This document shows, piece after piece, positions 47,478 to 61,097 of a stretch of 64,000 nucleotides of DNA. Location of the stretch: NCBI RefSeq assembly GCF_020085105.1, contig NC_058064.1, forward strand, positions 16,988,823 through 17,052,822. Direction: 5' to 3'. A program made the position numbers and the translations under genes. The stretch is from Siniperca chuatsi (taxonomy: Eukaryota; Chordata; Actinopteri; Centrarchiformes; Sinipercidae). The notes beneath the pieces were generated by a model. It worked only from the letters and a program-made list of their open reading frames with translations, made no database searches and was not told where the DNA came from. How positions within the stretch are numbered: position 1 is the first letter of the stretch; every line of letters begins with the position of its first letter.

Positions 47478-50400
47478 TCAGAGGTCAGGCTGGGGAGTGG
47501 GGTCCCGGTCCCTGTGCACCAGAGATCCCAGTTCCTCCAGCTGCTGCTGCTGGGCGCTTTCCAGGTCCTCCAGCCTCCGACGGAGCAGAGACAGCTCCCT
47601 CTGATGCTGCTCCTCCTGCAGCACGGAGGGAAAAGGGAAAGACAAGCAGATGTTACCACAGCCTTATTTGCTACATTAATGCTTCTCCCTACCGCTCTCT
47701 TCCACACACGTCCTAGTAAGGACAGTCATTGATGTAATGCATTCCCTAGCCCCTTACCCTAACCATCACAACTATAAGTCTAAAACCAAGTTTTAAGGGT
47801 TAGGAACTTAGGGTTACTCACTCTAGGTAAAAAAAAAACATGTTCCAGTCCTCACTATGTAGCAAGTACATGTACACACACACACCTTGGTCAATCAATT
47901 TGTATTTCACACATGCATGCGGCTTCACCGCTGTTTACCATTCAACCTCTGCCATGTGGGTTTGTTTGTGATATCTGATCTTCAGAAGGGCCACACAATA
48001 CATAACATGTATGAAAACGGCTGCTTCAGTTAGTGACTTGACATTTTAAGGAATGCCCTTTAACAACCCGCAGAGGTGTGAGCTTGTTGCATTCAGCTGG
48101 GGGTTTTGTGTGTGTATGAAGAGAGTGGGGAATTTCATTTCCTCAAAACTCGACTTGTGTTAACTGCACTGCATTCTAGACTACTTCCTGTGGGTGTAGA
48201 ACTTGGTTTCTGTGACTTTTCTATGATGGAATTTTACCTTTTTAACTGTTTTTTTTCGTGGCTATTTAACTATTTACACAGTGTTATCATTCAGCTACAG
48301 TACAGGCAAAACGTTCTGTTCACTGCTAGTTATGCTTACTGGTATGTTGGGTAACAGCCCCTCAGACCCCAGGAGGAGGAAGGGGGTGGGTGAGGAGGTC
48401 AGGAAGGCGGGGCCAGTACTATAGGGAACCTGGCCGCCCAATAGGAGGCGTCGAAACTCGTTGTGTCGTCGCTGCAGCTCCTTCAACCGTCTGCTGAGTT
48501 GAGCTTGCTCCTCTGAGAAAGATGAACGTCTGGACAGAGACGAAAGAAGCTAAAGTTTGGTGTTTGAAATTAGACCACTTTCCACCCTAACTGACAGCTT
48601 TCAAGCAGGCCTATAACTGGCTCCCTTGTAGTTTCCTAACTTATCCTGTAGGGATGGTTAATGTCTAATATTAGGGGACAAAAAGATCCACTTTATGAGC
48701 AACTGAACTTTTAAGTTAGTTGAATATTTCACACAGGGCCTCATTTCCTACAAGAAATGTCATATAAAAATGAAAAACAGGTTTGAGCAGTGAAGTAGCA
48801 GCTCCTGGCAGGTTAACTTAACTGTATTATTTCATTCATAAAATGAGAGCGTTGAAGTTTACTTCTTGGCTGCAGCAGCTTCCAGTTCCATCTCCTCTAT
48901 CTTGGCCTCCAGCAGCTGGATCTTCTCCTGCAGTCTCTTCTCTTTGTTTTCTGTCAGCATTTTCCTCTGTACAACATACACACAAACTTTTAGCAATTAG
49001 AGAGTGTTATTATGCATTTTCACAGTCTGCTGAAATTTGTGACGTAAGGAGCAGCCGTACCTTCTTCTGGGCCACTGCTGCCCTCTGCAGTTTTTCTTTG
49101 GCCTGAGAGTATTTCTGCTGCAGCCCAGCATCTCGCTCCTGCAGCTTGTGTTTCTCCTCCAACCACTCCACCTGACGGTTCTCCACCAGCCTGGAGGAAG
49201 AAGAAAAAAAAGAAAAAAAAACACACACGGAGAGAAGAAAAAGGGGAAGGAAACAGTGTTTTAATTGAGTAGTTTGCTCTTTTTAAATGTTGCAGATTTA
49301 TTTGAAGACAGAGCAGCGGATGTACCTCTCTGCCTCGTGTTGGCACCTCTCAGCCTGGGCTCGGGCCATCCTCAGCTCCTCCCTGACTCTGTCCAGTGTT
49401 TCTCTCAGTCGCTGGTTTGTCTCCATCAGGTCACTTTCAGAGTGAGACAGCGTCCCCAGCTGGACACCCAGTTCCTGGTTCTGCTGTTGGGTCAAACAAA
49501 CAAAAATCACATTTATTTCAGGTATACAAACTCCCCTGGATTTTTCCCCATTTAAGTTTTTATTCATTTCCATCATATACAAAGTGCAACATTCCTATAG
49601 AGGCATGAAAATGTACAGAAATTAACAAAATAATAAACAAAATCAAAAACAAATAAGACAACCACTAGGACAGAACCCTTAAAATCTTACTGTTCCATTG
49701 TTGTACAACAGCCTTCTTCTATCAAGGCTCTACACTCTTAATGTATAACAGGAAATTATTCCAGACCTGGTTAAATGTCCCTTTGGTATCATTGACTCTG
49801 GCTATTTTTAGATGAGAGTCAACTTTATTGTCATTACACATGTACAAGTACAAGGCAATGAAATGCAGTTTAGGTCTAACCAGAAGTGCAATAAGCAAGT
49901 GAAGGATAGAAAGTGTGTGCAGAAATGCAGGGTAGAGCAGTATTATGAAGATATTTTACAAGTGGTACCATGGACATTATATACAGATGGCATTACTATA
50001 AACAGAAGTATACTGATATCATATATTATTAGACTGGGCAGAACAGCAGTGCAATGAATATAAATTAGTGCAATTTATGGAAATAGTTAACAGTGCAGTA
50101 GATGAGTTATTGCAGTATTCACTACATAGTACTGGAGTGCAAATGAACATATCATGCTCTCAAAAGAAGCAGTCAGCAATCATCCTCAGCCACCCCAGTG
50201 TATTGTAGTCTATGTGGACTCCTCCAATTCCGTAAAATAAGTCTAGCTGCTGTAATAAATCCTGCTAGTTGATGTTGACTTACCTGCTGTAGGTCAGTGA
50301 TCTCCGCTTTCTGTCTCTCAAGCTCCTCAATCTGTGAGCTTTGCTGCTGTAGTTTGGTTCTGTAAGACACCAAACAGTTTCATTAATGAGGGCACTGGAT

Positions 50401-53400
50401 TTCCTTCAAGAGTATAAAGATTAAATTACATGGCATCACAATGAAAAGCTCTTTCTCTGGTTGTTCATTTTATTATTTCTCCCTTTTGTCGTCCACAAAT
50501 GGGAATCACACACCAAACTTCAAAGATTACTGTGCTGTAATTTTCACTAAATGATGACAAACTGGTAGAGAAAGCATCACAAGCTGGGCCAGTCTAATCT
50601 TCACACCATTATTTCGAGCAGTTGACCATGAAATGTTTGTATGAGAACAGAAACTGAGAGGCCATGTAACACAGTCAACCACAGACAGTTTGAGATAATG
50701 CACTGCATATACCAGTCATCAAAGTTTCCTTTCATCTAAATGTGTTTCAGTAAATAAACTGTGGCCTCCACGTGCAATTATTTTTTTTATTTAAAAAGAT
50801 AACTGAACCTATAGGTAAGTATAATATCACCACTTAGCTAAGATATAGCAGATAACAATGGTGGATATTGCATCAAAAATAAGCACGTTGATGTCTGCTA
50901 GCTGTGACCGTTTTTCTCCTCGGACTAAGGCAGCTGTAGTAACAACATTCAGTACAACGCTGACCTCAGGTTTTGCAGTTCCCTGCGGGCTGACTCCTCT
51001 CCTTGTTGGGTGCTACGAAGACGCTCCTCCCATTCCTCTGACTGGGCGTGATCTGCAGCTTCCTGCAGCGCCCTCTGCTGTTCCAGAGCAGCGAGACGGT
51101 TCTCCAGCTCCAACCTAACAACATAAAGCAATAGAAAATCCTCTAAAATGAAATGTACACTAGCAGTAACACTAACAGAAGAAGATGAGTTGCACAGTGG
51201 TAACACAGAAATTATCTTTTTGATTTTGTACCAATCAACGCCTGTGAAGGACAGAACAAACAGCTCCTGTATCTTCCCATCTTTTCCAGGGACTCAAACT
51301 TCTTTTAATTTAAACTGCAAAACTACCAGCAGATGACTGATATCAGTGACTGAAATAAAACTAAGGTGATTCTCACTTTTCCTCGTGCAAGGCTGCAGTT
51401 TTGCGGACCTCCTCCTCGCGGGCGGACTGCACCTTCCTTACCATCTCCCTCTCTTTCTCCACCAGAACTTCCTTGTGTCGCTCCACCGCAGCCTTCAACA
51501 CCTCAACATCTGCCTGCAGACCTGAGACACACGAGTTACCATGAGAATCAGAGGGTGATGGGGAAACACAAAAGTTACAAGTATTCTGTATTCTTCTTTG
51601 AAACAAATGATACATATAATCCGTGCTTTGAGAGACGTGAAGGTCTGGATCAGTTGATTTTTTTGTTAAATAAAATAACTGACTAGAGGGAGAGATAGAT
51701 GACTAACATCCATCCAAGGACTGAATACAAAATCAAAAGGTAGTTAAGAGAAAGAGAAAAACTGAAATATAGAGACAGAAACAGAAAGCAAAGAGCTCGG
51801 CCCATTTCTCACTGCAGAGAGAGACGAGTGTTTTGTGTGTGTGCACGAGATCCATACCGTCAATCTGCCCCTGCAGTGTGTCTCTCTCCCTCTCCAACTC
51901 CCCTTTAGAGCGGGCACACTCCAGTTTGATGCTGGCCACCTCCAGTTTATGTGAATGCTTCAGGCTTTCAATCTGAGAACCAGTAAAACCCAGAAATTAG
52001 ATCATTTATCTTTTTTTGTTTCAAGTTTCACACCAGTGAGAAATTAGATGCATAAAGTATCTCTAAAAATTCAACCAGATTTGGATGGATTTTAGGCACA
52101 ATTCATAACCATAAAACACTGGTTCACCTCAAACCCTGCTATGTGCCTGTGGTTAAAAGGCAGCCTGCGACCACAAGGACAGTGAGTAGATGGTCAGAGG
52201 AGGCCTATGAGACACTGCAGGGATGTTTTGAGGTGACAAACTGGGATGTACTCTGTGAGCCTCATGGAGAGGACATTGATGGGCTCACTGAGTGCATCAC
52301 TGGCTACATTAACTTCTGTGTGGACTGCAATGTCCCAACTAAGATGGTCCATTGTTATCCAAATAAACTGTGGATAACAAAGGACATCAAAGACATCCTG
52401 AATGCCAAGAGGAGGGCCTTTACTGATGGTAATAGGGAGGAGATGAGGGCAATCCAGGCCAACCTAAGGGAGGTCAAGGAGAAGTACAAGAGGAAGCTGG
52501 AGTGGAAACTCCAGCAGAACAACATGAGCGAGGTCTGGAGCGGCATGAAGAGCATCACTGCAGAGGAGTTGAAGGCAGCTTGGACAGGGCCAGCGAACTT
52601 CATCTGTTCTTTAACAGATTCAACACCCCCTTCAGTTCGCCTACCAGCCCCAGCTGGGAGTTGAGGACGCCATCATCTTCCTGCTGAACCGCATCTACAC
52701 CCACCTGGACAAGCTGGCAAGCACGGTGAGGATCATGTTTTTTGACTTCTCCAGTGCTTGCAACACCATCCAGCCAGCCCTGCTGGGGGAGAAGCTGGCA
52801 GCAACGCAGGTGGATGCCCCCCTCATGTCCTGGATTGTGGACTACCTGACTGGCAGACCACAGCATGTGCGTCTGCAGCACTGTGTGTCGGACAGCGTGG
52901 TCAGCAACACTGGGGCCCCTCAGGGGACTGTCCTCTCTCCCTTCCTCTTCACCATCTACACCACAGACAGCTACCACACAGAGTCCTGCCACCTTCAGAA
53001 GTTTTCTGATGACTCTGCTGTGGTGGGATGTATCAGCGGTGGTGAGTCTGAGTATAGGGCTGTGGTGGGGAACTTTGTCTCATGGTGTGAGCAGAACCAT
53101 CTGCAGCTCAATGCGACAAAGTCTAAGGAGCTGGTTGTAGACCTAACGAAGGGCCAAGGCACCAGTGACCCCGGTTTCCATCCAGGGGGTCAGTGTGGAC
53201 ATTGTAGAGGATTACAAGTACCTGGGAGTACACATGGACAATAAACTGGACTGGGCTAAGAACACTCAAGCTCTTTACAGGAAGGGCCAGAGCCGCCTCT
53301 ATTTTCTGAGGAGGCTGAGGTCCTTCAACATCTGCTGGACAATGCTGAAGATGTTTTAGGAGTCTGTAGTGGCCAGTGCTATCCGGTATGCTGTTGCATG

Positions 53401-56049
53401 CTGGGGCAGCAGGTTGAGGGTAGCGGACACTAACAGACTCAACAAACTGATCCGTAAGGCCGATGACATTGTGTGGGTGGAGCTGGACTCAGAGAGGAGG
53501 ATGCTGGCCAAACTACATGCCATCTTGGACAACATCTCCCACCCACTCCATGACGTGCTGGTCAAACAAAGGAGTACCTTCAGCGGAAGACTCATCCCCC
53601 CAAAATGCACCACAGAGCGCCACAGGAAGTCATTCCTGCCTGTGGCCATCAAACTTTTTAACTCCTCCCTCTAAGTGTTAGTCTGTATGACCGTAAGTCA
53701 TTAAGCCGGACATTGGATCATTAACATCTCTGCAATACTTGACATAATTGGAATGCAAAATTCTCTGTTTAATACTCCGGTGCAATATAATCTGTTTTCA
53801 GTTTAAGTTATTTATATTTATGCATACTTCTATTACTGCTGTGCAATATCCACCGTCTAATAATCCGGTTAATCTGCTACACCTCATTTGACAGTACTCA
53901 TTATTGCACTATTACTTATATTATTACATTGTATTATAGCGTACGTACTTAACCTCTAAATCAACTTTGGTACTTACACTTATTTTAGCTTTTATAGTTA
54001 TATCCACTTTGCACTTAATTCATCTTAGCTGTATTATAGTGTATTATATTTTGATTTGCTTAGTACTTCTATTCCTGTGTGCACTGACATGATAGTGAGA
54101 AGCTGTAACGAAACAGTTTCCCCTCGGGGATCAATAAAGTATTTCTGATTCTGATAAAAATAAGAATACATGGAGGTAAACAAAACCTGGATAGATAAAA
54201 GGGTTTACATTTTTCTTCATCATTGGCAAACTTTACCAGCTTGACACATCATAACCTTTTCACTTAACCTGGCATAGAAGCCCAGACAGTGCTCGGTAAT
54301 GTCTCGTGTATACTCATGATATTACGGTCGATAAATCTCAGAGGTCGGGGTAAGAGGTCACAGAGCAGCATACCTGGCAGGTGAGGGAGTTGACCTCTCT
54401 CTCAGCTTTGTGCAGTCGTCCTGTGAGCTGGCTGTTCTGCTCATGGGTCAGGTGAAGCTCACTCTCCATCCGCTCCAGCTGCAGACGCAACGACTGACGC
54501 TCCGCCTGTCACACCAACAACCAATCAGATCCAACAATACCATTTATAGCAAAATCGTAATGCAAGACGAAATGTGATCATCCTGTGGGTAGGGTTAATA
54601 ATTGCTGCAGCAAAAAAGAAAAACATGAAGCAGACAAAAGCAGAAGAAAGTGCAATTTAAATCGAATCCCAAGTCGAGTTAGATGACAACAGGACTGCTG
54701 CTGTCTCACCTCCAGAGACTTCACTGCAGCCTGAGACTCTGTTAGTTGTCTGATCTGGATGCGTTGGATGTTCTCGGCCTGCTGGCCCGAGTTTTCTTTC
54801 TGGGCGCGCAGCTCAGCCACCTCTGCCTCCAGGCCCTTCAGGCGCAGGTGGAACTGGGCTTTCTCCCTCAGCAGAGCCTCCACTCGTTTCCCATCCCGCA
54901 GGGGGTCTGAACCCTGGTACTGTGCCACCAGGTCCTCCCTATCCTTCTCCAGACGAGACATCTGACAACAGGAAGGGGGACATTTAAATTAGCATCTATT
55001 TTTACCAGTGAATAACAACAATTTGATATCACACTAGAATTCAACTGAAAAGCGTAAACAACCAAAATGTTGACCAACCAAACAACAAACCTACCTCTGC
55101 TTCATAGCGGATCCTCCTCTCCTCCAGTATACGAGCATGTTCTTCTCTCTGGTGGTCAAACTGGGACTTGAGAAAGGTGAACTCATACCGCAGCTTGTTG
55201 TACTCTGACCTGTATTTCTCTGTCTCCTAAAAAGAACCACAAATACACACGTTAACCCCAAATCAGTGAGGAGAGGGAGCAATCAGGCAGACACAATGGA
55301 AATGAGCTGCTATTCCCTTGAAAGCACAGACTTTCAAATGTCAATCAATGCTAATCTCTTGACCGTTGTTATGGATTTAAGAGTCACAGCTGCTAACGCC
55401 AATTTGCAGCAGGTATTAAAGGATAATACTTCCTTCTTCAGCAGAAGCCATTTGCTGCTGTTTATTCATGTGCGTTATTCCATATGGTGACATAATCCAT
55501 AACAGCAAACATGAAGGAACATTCTGTGTTAGCATTATTTCACTGCTTAGTGTTTTCATAGCGATGTACGACTTCCCGTCAATCACATTGACTCCCACGG
55601 AAAGTAATTTAAGTTTCCCCAAGGAATTAATCACTTGAAAATCGATTAGTACATCCATTTCTTTTCATTTAGAGCATCTTTGTTAGGCAGGACAACCATT
55701 CGTGTCAAGCTAGGTTTAACACTACTAAGTTTAGATTGTAAAAATGTTGAAAAATATGATTTCATCTGCATGCATTACATAATGACAGGGGGAATTGCAA
55801 ACTGACATAAAATAGAAGTAAACGGGGAGTAACTATCACTGACACCAGTGTTCTCTCTCACAGGTACTGCAGTCAGTAGTTGCTGTTAATACAAAGAAAA
55901 CTGATGTCACATATTACTGACCTGTGATACAGAAACAGACAGACTGACTGACCTCCTCTAGTTTATTGAACCTCTCTCTGACTGGAGCCTCCATCTCCTG
56001 CTGCACCTGAGCTCTGAGTAACTCCAGCCGCTGAGGGGTCATCACCTGG

Positions 56050-56083
<34 letters not shown>

Positions 56084-56769
56084 TTGCATCCAGAAAGTCA
56101 GTCCAAGTTTAGTTGCAGAGGCAATTTAAAAAATTAAAACAAAAATCTCAGCCACACCAGATCTGTGAATGTGTTTCCATTCCCACAAGTTTTGTTGTGT
56201 GAGATTTTCTTCTTCTCGAGTTTGGTTTACCTGCAGCCGAAGCTCCTCCAGCTCCCTGGTTTTGTCCAGCAGCTCTCCTCGGAGCTCAGCCAACAGCAGC
56301 TGCAGTTTCTCCTGCTGAGCCTGTCTGTCACTCAGCAGGCGCTTCAGTTCACCCTGCGCCCGGGTAAACTCATCCTGCAAGCTACAAAAAAAAGATGCCA
56401 GGGCTGAGACTGAGCACAGTGAAGTACCAACAGATACCTGAACCACATGGGAAACTGTGAAGGCTGAATCTCTTCAGGGTTTGATTCAGTATGTTCCCTC
56501 ATAATTCATACACAACATGACACAAAAAAACAAGGACTGCCAAAGGATTAAAAAAAGTTCATATTAAAACAGATTTAGCTGTACCTGGTGTGTTCAGCCT
56601 TTAGTGTCTGGTAGTTGGTCCTGTGGTTTTCGCACTTCATCCTCTCATCGATTAGCATCTTCTGCAGCTCCATCTCTGCTCCCCCCAACCCAGCAGACAA
56701 CCCCAGCATGGCTGCAGACTTCCCCATCCCAGGCTCCAGGTTTGGGAGGAGAGGGGTCGACTGCATCAT
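47478..56769 (-). CDS. cep83: Centrosomal protein of 83 kDa (15 coding exons, 716 aa)
   Basis: Exons (minus strand): 56585-56769, 56231-56381, 55953-56045, 55095-55226, 54710-54961, 54374-54505, 51858-51972, 51377-51521, 50965-51114, 50284-50359, 49326-49483, 49061-49190, 48863-48966, 48340-48529, 47478-47615. The joined 2151 bases stay in frame and the length matches human CEP83 (about 701 aa). The protein is coiled coil almost throughout. It shares diagnostic stretches with the family: [68 protein letters not shown] and [22 protein letters not shown]83 builds centriole distal appendages, docking mother centrioles to membrane for cilium formation. It lies tail to tail with plxnc1 as in mammals. 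Exon 11 has a NAGNAG acceptor. Intron 6 holds an L2-type LINE. Confidence 0.95.
49810..50160. repeat. Interspersed repeat in cep83 intron
   Basis: Sequence such as 'caactttattgtcattacac' then 'gcaatgaaatgcagtttagg' and 'gaagtgcaataagcaagtga' is a dispersed fish repeat type, probably the 3' end of a LINE or related SINE. There is no coding content. Confidence 0.55.
52118..54160 (+). mobile_element. L2/Maui-like LINE, internally deleted
   Basis: Reverse-transcriptase fragments on the plus strand, opposite to cep83, in its intron 6. A first piece (52143-52600) carries the upstream region ([17 protein letters not shown]). A deletion then joins it to the RT core ([29 protein letters not shown] and the FSDD catalytic variant). 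The C-terminus ([33 protein letters not shown]) follows after a frame break near 53150. The 3' end is 'ggggatcaataaagtatttc' with a short tgattctgat tail, typical of the group. Frame breaks make it inactive. Confidence 0.88.
56046..56082. repeat. (CA)n microsatellite
   Basis: About 17 CA units in the cep83 intron next to the acceptor side of coding exon 3. Confidence 0.9.
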
Positions 56770-57963
56770 CTCACCTCTGCAGGAAAGAGTCAGAGACAGG
56801 AGGACATAAAGAAAAGCTGGGTAAACTAAGCAAAAAGGAACTGCTGTGTCTGTATGCGAAAAAAGGAATAGGGGTTGTCTGCAAGCCCTTTGTTCTTTAA
56901 CAGTGAGGAAAATTGCCTGCACTCTCTGTAAGTGTGGTGAGGTGCTTTAAGAGGGAAAAAATAGGCTTGGCTATGTTGTCAGTTAGTTACCATGGTGGCT
57001 TTGAGAAGAGTCCCCCAGCTACTTGTTAAAATCACAACCTCTTAGCAGTCAAGGCAAGGCAATGAATCAATCTCAAGTGATTAGTTAGCGCCACTCCCTG
57101 GCTGCTGGCTCTGCTGTGGATACCCCGAGTCTGTGATTGCAACTACTAAACCACTTTAGCCACTTAACATCAAGCATCCAATCTCTGAGGCAATCTTCAG
57201 ACCAATGTCACTCGGTCTGAATAAATTAACACAACAATTAACTTCAAAATGCTATCTTCACTGCACAAATTGTAGTTTCATATAGCGACTCAAACATCCA
57301 GAAATATATCTTGCTGTTAGAAAACAAAACCAGACTATTTAAGTCAATGAGCACTGGATGAGGTTTGTTGATGTCGCTCTCCCTTCAAATACAAACTAGC
57401 TTAGTAGCGTTACTCTACACTAGATACACACATTAAGTTTAACCTGTGGGTCAACAATTGTGCTTACAATTCATAATATCCTTAGATTGTCTACGGACTG
57501 ATTATGATTCAGGAGTTATCACTGCAAACTGACGTCTCAAGTTTGTCAAAAGCATTGATGGTTTAAATGTCGCGCTCTGTGTCCCGCGACTTAATATGCT
57601 AACTAGCCAGCTAGCTACTTTAGTGCGTCCGTTATCGGACACTCTCGGGGCAATATACTTTAAACGCCATTAACATGACGCGGTCAGGTTTCCTCAATCA
57701 AAATGCAAACAACTAACTACTACGATTCAGACAAAATTCTGAGCGATGCGGTAAGCTAAACGGCTAGCTACAGGCAAGCTAACTTTAGCAGCAACTTGGA
57801 GTTAGTTAACGTTAGCGCAACTGAATTTAGCTTGCTACCATGGCTAACGTTATGTACAACCCGGCGCACATTTGGGTTTCAAGCAACGAATTGCGACCCC
57901 ATAAAGTATTGTTAAACCACACTGCCATTTACTTTACGCACTTGGCTACTAAAAGCCACTTAC

Positions 57964-58070
57964 CTCCTGTTCAACTGGGACTGCTTTCTTCCCTGCTTTC
58001 AATTTGCTTTTCTAGCCAGCGCTAGCTAGCTAATCTGTAAACTACAAACTGTGGGATCATGGGGAATATT
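57964..58070 (-). promoter_or_regulatory. cep83: cep83 noncoding first exon and promoter
   Basis: On the minus strand a strong donor (gaacaggag|gtaagt, exon side starting at 57964) closes a short exon with no ATG in frame. The next acceptor in line is cctgcag before 56776, seven bases upstream of the cep83 start codon. Transcription probably starts near 58.05 kb. The 56777-57963 interval is the intron and shows no other exon. Confidence 0.6.
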
Positions 58071-58329
58071 TCCCAAAGTGCATTTCTCTCGTTGAAAAGG
58101 CAATTTTCATACTTGATGTCTACACATTGATATTACCACACAGTTTATAACTACCCAACGTTACCATAGTAACTATGTAACTGCTTTAGTAACAATTCTC
58201 TACATATTGACTGAATATGTTCAACATATACTTTAACTTTATATTTATTTATCCATATACGACTAATTAATGGTTACTAATATTAAGTAGCAAAGTGAGC
58301 GTATGCATATATTTTACCGTGTGTTCCAT

Positions 58330-59780
58330 TGCACAGATATGAGAAAAAAATGCCCTGTTATACCAACCCAAAAACCAACACACCCTGCTCACTTCATGCA
58401 TATGGAAATCAGCTGAGTAGAGGCAAACCGGGCAAAGCTCCAGGGACCAACGTGCATCTAATCAGGTGCATACTGTTGATGGAGGTCAGTCCACAGCTGG
58501 ACACCCACCAGCTGTCTGAACAGCCAGCCAAGAATGCTGAGGAAAAGCTCCGCCGACAACTACTAAAATCACTGATTACACACTATCAGCTGGTCACCAT
58601 TACCTACTACAATTACTCAGATGATACACTTGCACTTCTCAATAATTACTCTTGTAATGGCAAGAACAAACGGACTGCATGATTGTATAACATACACGAT
58701 TATATAATAACATACAGATGCTATACATAACTGTTTGACGTCAATAACTGATCTGTGTATGATTGTTTGGACTGCGTGATGAGAACAGTACACTGATAAT
58801 GATGAGATGGAACTATAAAACATCCTATTGACTGTTGTATGCAGACTTCAGGGACACTCTTCTCCCCGGGCTGAGGAGCCTGACCCTGAAGACTGGATAA
58901 ATAACTGATGATCCTTTCCCTCTGGACTCATTCAGAGCTGATTACACTGATGTGTGTTTTGCTGCTGTTGAGTCCGTCTGCAGACGCTTGAAGTAAACCT
59001 ACAGAAAGACAAGTGGTTGCCTTGAGTGTTTCTTTATTCTGCAGAATTGCCACTACAGTTTGGCGCTGTCGGTGTTTTCACTCCTTGTGAGAGGACTTGG
59101 GCGCTCGGAGCGGCAGGTTAAGACCGTGCACGGCTCGAGTCTGGGACTCTGTACCTCAACCTCCCCGGCATGGAAGGTGGAGACGTGGGGGGGGAGTGAG
59201 TGGTGACCTGGGGTGTGTCGTGTGAAGTAACTAAACAGTGATACGTGTGAAAATATTGATGCGTTTGAGTGTATTAACGGATGCATGAAAGAGTGAATGT
59301 GTGAAAAAAGAAACAGTAAGTAAAAGGCGTGGATGCCAAATAGATCATCTGAGAAGACAATACAACAGCCCGCTCTTAGAGGCACTGAAGGGTCCTTTTT
59401 TCTTTCTCAAGTGAGTGTAAACTATCTGACTTTTCCCTAGCAGCCAGCCCTAAGGTCCCTTTCTCTCCTCTTAACAGTGGCAGAAGCGCTCCTAAGAATC
59501 CAGCCAAAATATTGAGCACAAAGAGACTTATTGTAGTTAGAGAATCTGGGTTAAAGAATAAATATGGATTCTAACAATCACAAAACTTCTGAGAATGAAA
59601 AATCAAATCTGCTATCACCCAAGTTGAAATCCCCTAATATAAACTACATGATTACCAGTTATGGTAAGCACAGCATTGACCAGCTGGACATCTGGGTAAA
59701 AGGATTTGGGTTTCCACCAACCGGCAGCTTCTCTCTCAGACAGATAGAGATATTAAGAGACAAATTAGAAGAGAAAGAAC
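58330..59780 (+). mobile_element. Probable decayed ERV leader and gag-side remnant
   Basis: Sequence before 59050 ends in a way that resembles a long terminal repeat followed by a leader ('tttattctgcagaattgcca' and then a primer-site-like 'tttggcgctg'). A 76-codon plus-strand frame at 59564-59794 follows and abuts the pol-like piece. This suggests the start of a retroviral internal region joined to pol by a large deletion. No matching right-hand LTR was found, so limits are approximate. Confidence 0.4.
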
Positions 59781-59790
59781 AAGTGGGTTC

Positions 59791-60120
59791 ATGACTTCTG
59801 TGCTACTACAAGAACAAGGGGGGAGACTGAGACCAGTGAGCTATTTTTACAGCAAGTTTGACTCTGTAGCAGCTGGGCTGCCAAATTGTTTGAGCTGTGG
59901 TTGCTGCAGAGAAACTCAATGTGTTGCATTAACTAATGAACCTCTGACACCTACAGCGGATTTGCAGGAACTGCAGACAAGAGCAACAGCAGAGGAAAAA
60001 GCAGTGGGGAAAGACAGGCTGCACTATCACAGACAAAGTGCGGTTTGGACCAAATGGCAAACCATGCTTACCGAAGTATCTGTTCCATTATTATGCTGTG
60101 TTGACCCATGGGCGAGACCC
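59791..60120 (+). mobile_element. Endogenous retrovirus pol fragment (RNase H to integrase border)
   Basis: A short plus-strand frame resembles the start of a retroviral RNase H region (VLLQEQGGRLRPVSYF, then a FDSVAAGLPNCL stretch). After a frame change it resembles the segment leading to the integrase zinc finger (GPNGKPCLPKYLF). Most of the polymerase, integrase and envelope is absent, and the frames are broken. It is an old defective insertion between hcfc2 and cep83. Confidence 0.65.
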
Positions 60121-60149
60121 ATTAACAATTTAATTTGTCCCCAATGAGA

Positions 60150-61097
60150 ACAAATTCCATTACACTCCATTACACACACACTGCATCTAAAATGATAATC
60201 AGTGAGGCACAGAATATGCAGTGCTGTGAAGTGAATTCCCTCTTGGGGACAATAAAGATTGCTCACAGGGATCGATAAAAGTTTACCCTTATCTTCATCT
60301 TCTGGTCTCAATGATTTGAGGTCTGGATGGTAAGCTCTGCACGTGTTCCTTCACCACGCGAGTTATAAAAGCCTGTAATAATCTGAGTCCAGATGTGATG
60401 GAGAGGGAAGAGAATAATAATACAATACGCAAATCTCTTCATGTAATATCTGGCATTATTGATACCTTTAATTAATATCAGATACATTAGTAGTGCGTCA
60501 GTTTTTGATTTAGGGCTGACTTTTTTTTGCTTAAACTTGTAACTTCAAACAATCCGGTGATAATAACGACAATAAAAGAAATGCAACAAAATCATAAACT
60601 AACAAATGTGATGCAGAAATGTAATGTATACAGAAAATGTTTGTAGTAACATACAGTGACAACACACGTTAAAGATCTCAAACCAAACCAGAATCATAGT
60701 AAACGATCTGATTATAAAACAACAATTACATTCCACTGTAGAGATCATTGGTATTTCATAAACTCACTGAGTCGATAGGATATTAAAAGTGGTCCACGCT
60801 AAAATAGATTTTCTTTCGGATGTACACTGGTCCTGAAAACAACTTACCACCTGTGTTTCATTCAAAACCATGACATGCTGTATAAAGCACCAGTGGCTGA
60901 TGAAAAGCTCTTGGGTTTACATCTGAAATCATACCTGTAGTTTGGTCTACATCATATCACATATTATTAAATACATAAAAAAAATAAATTAACAAAACTA
61001 TCTAGGAAATATACAACGTCTGAGTGGCGTACATCGGCAACTTCCTGAGAGCACATATTGTCTTTTCCAAAACTCGATTTCTTGGGTCCAAACATGT
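60150..61097. other. Intergenic and hcfc2 3' UTR
   Basis: AT-rich. The part just left of 61098 is presumably the hcfc2 3' untranslated region, though I see no canonical minus-strand polyadenylation hexamer. A repeat-like tail ('ggggacaataaagattgctc') lies at 60235-60260. No gene seen. Confidence 0.45.
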
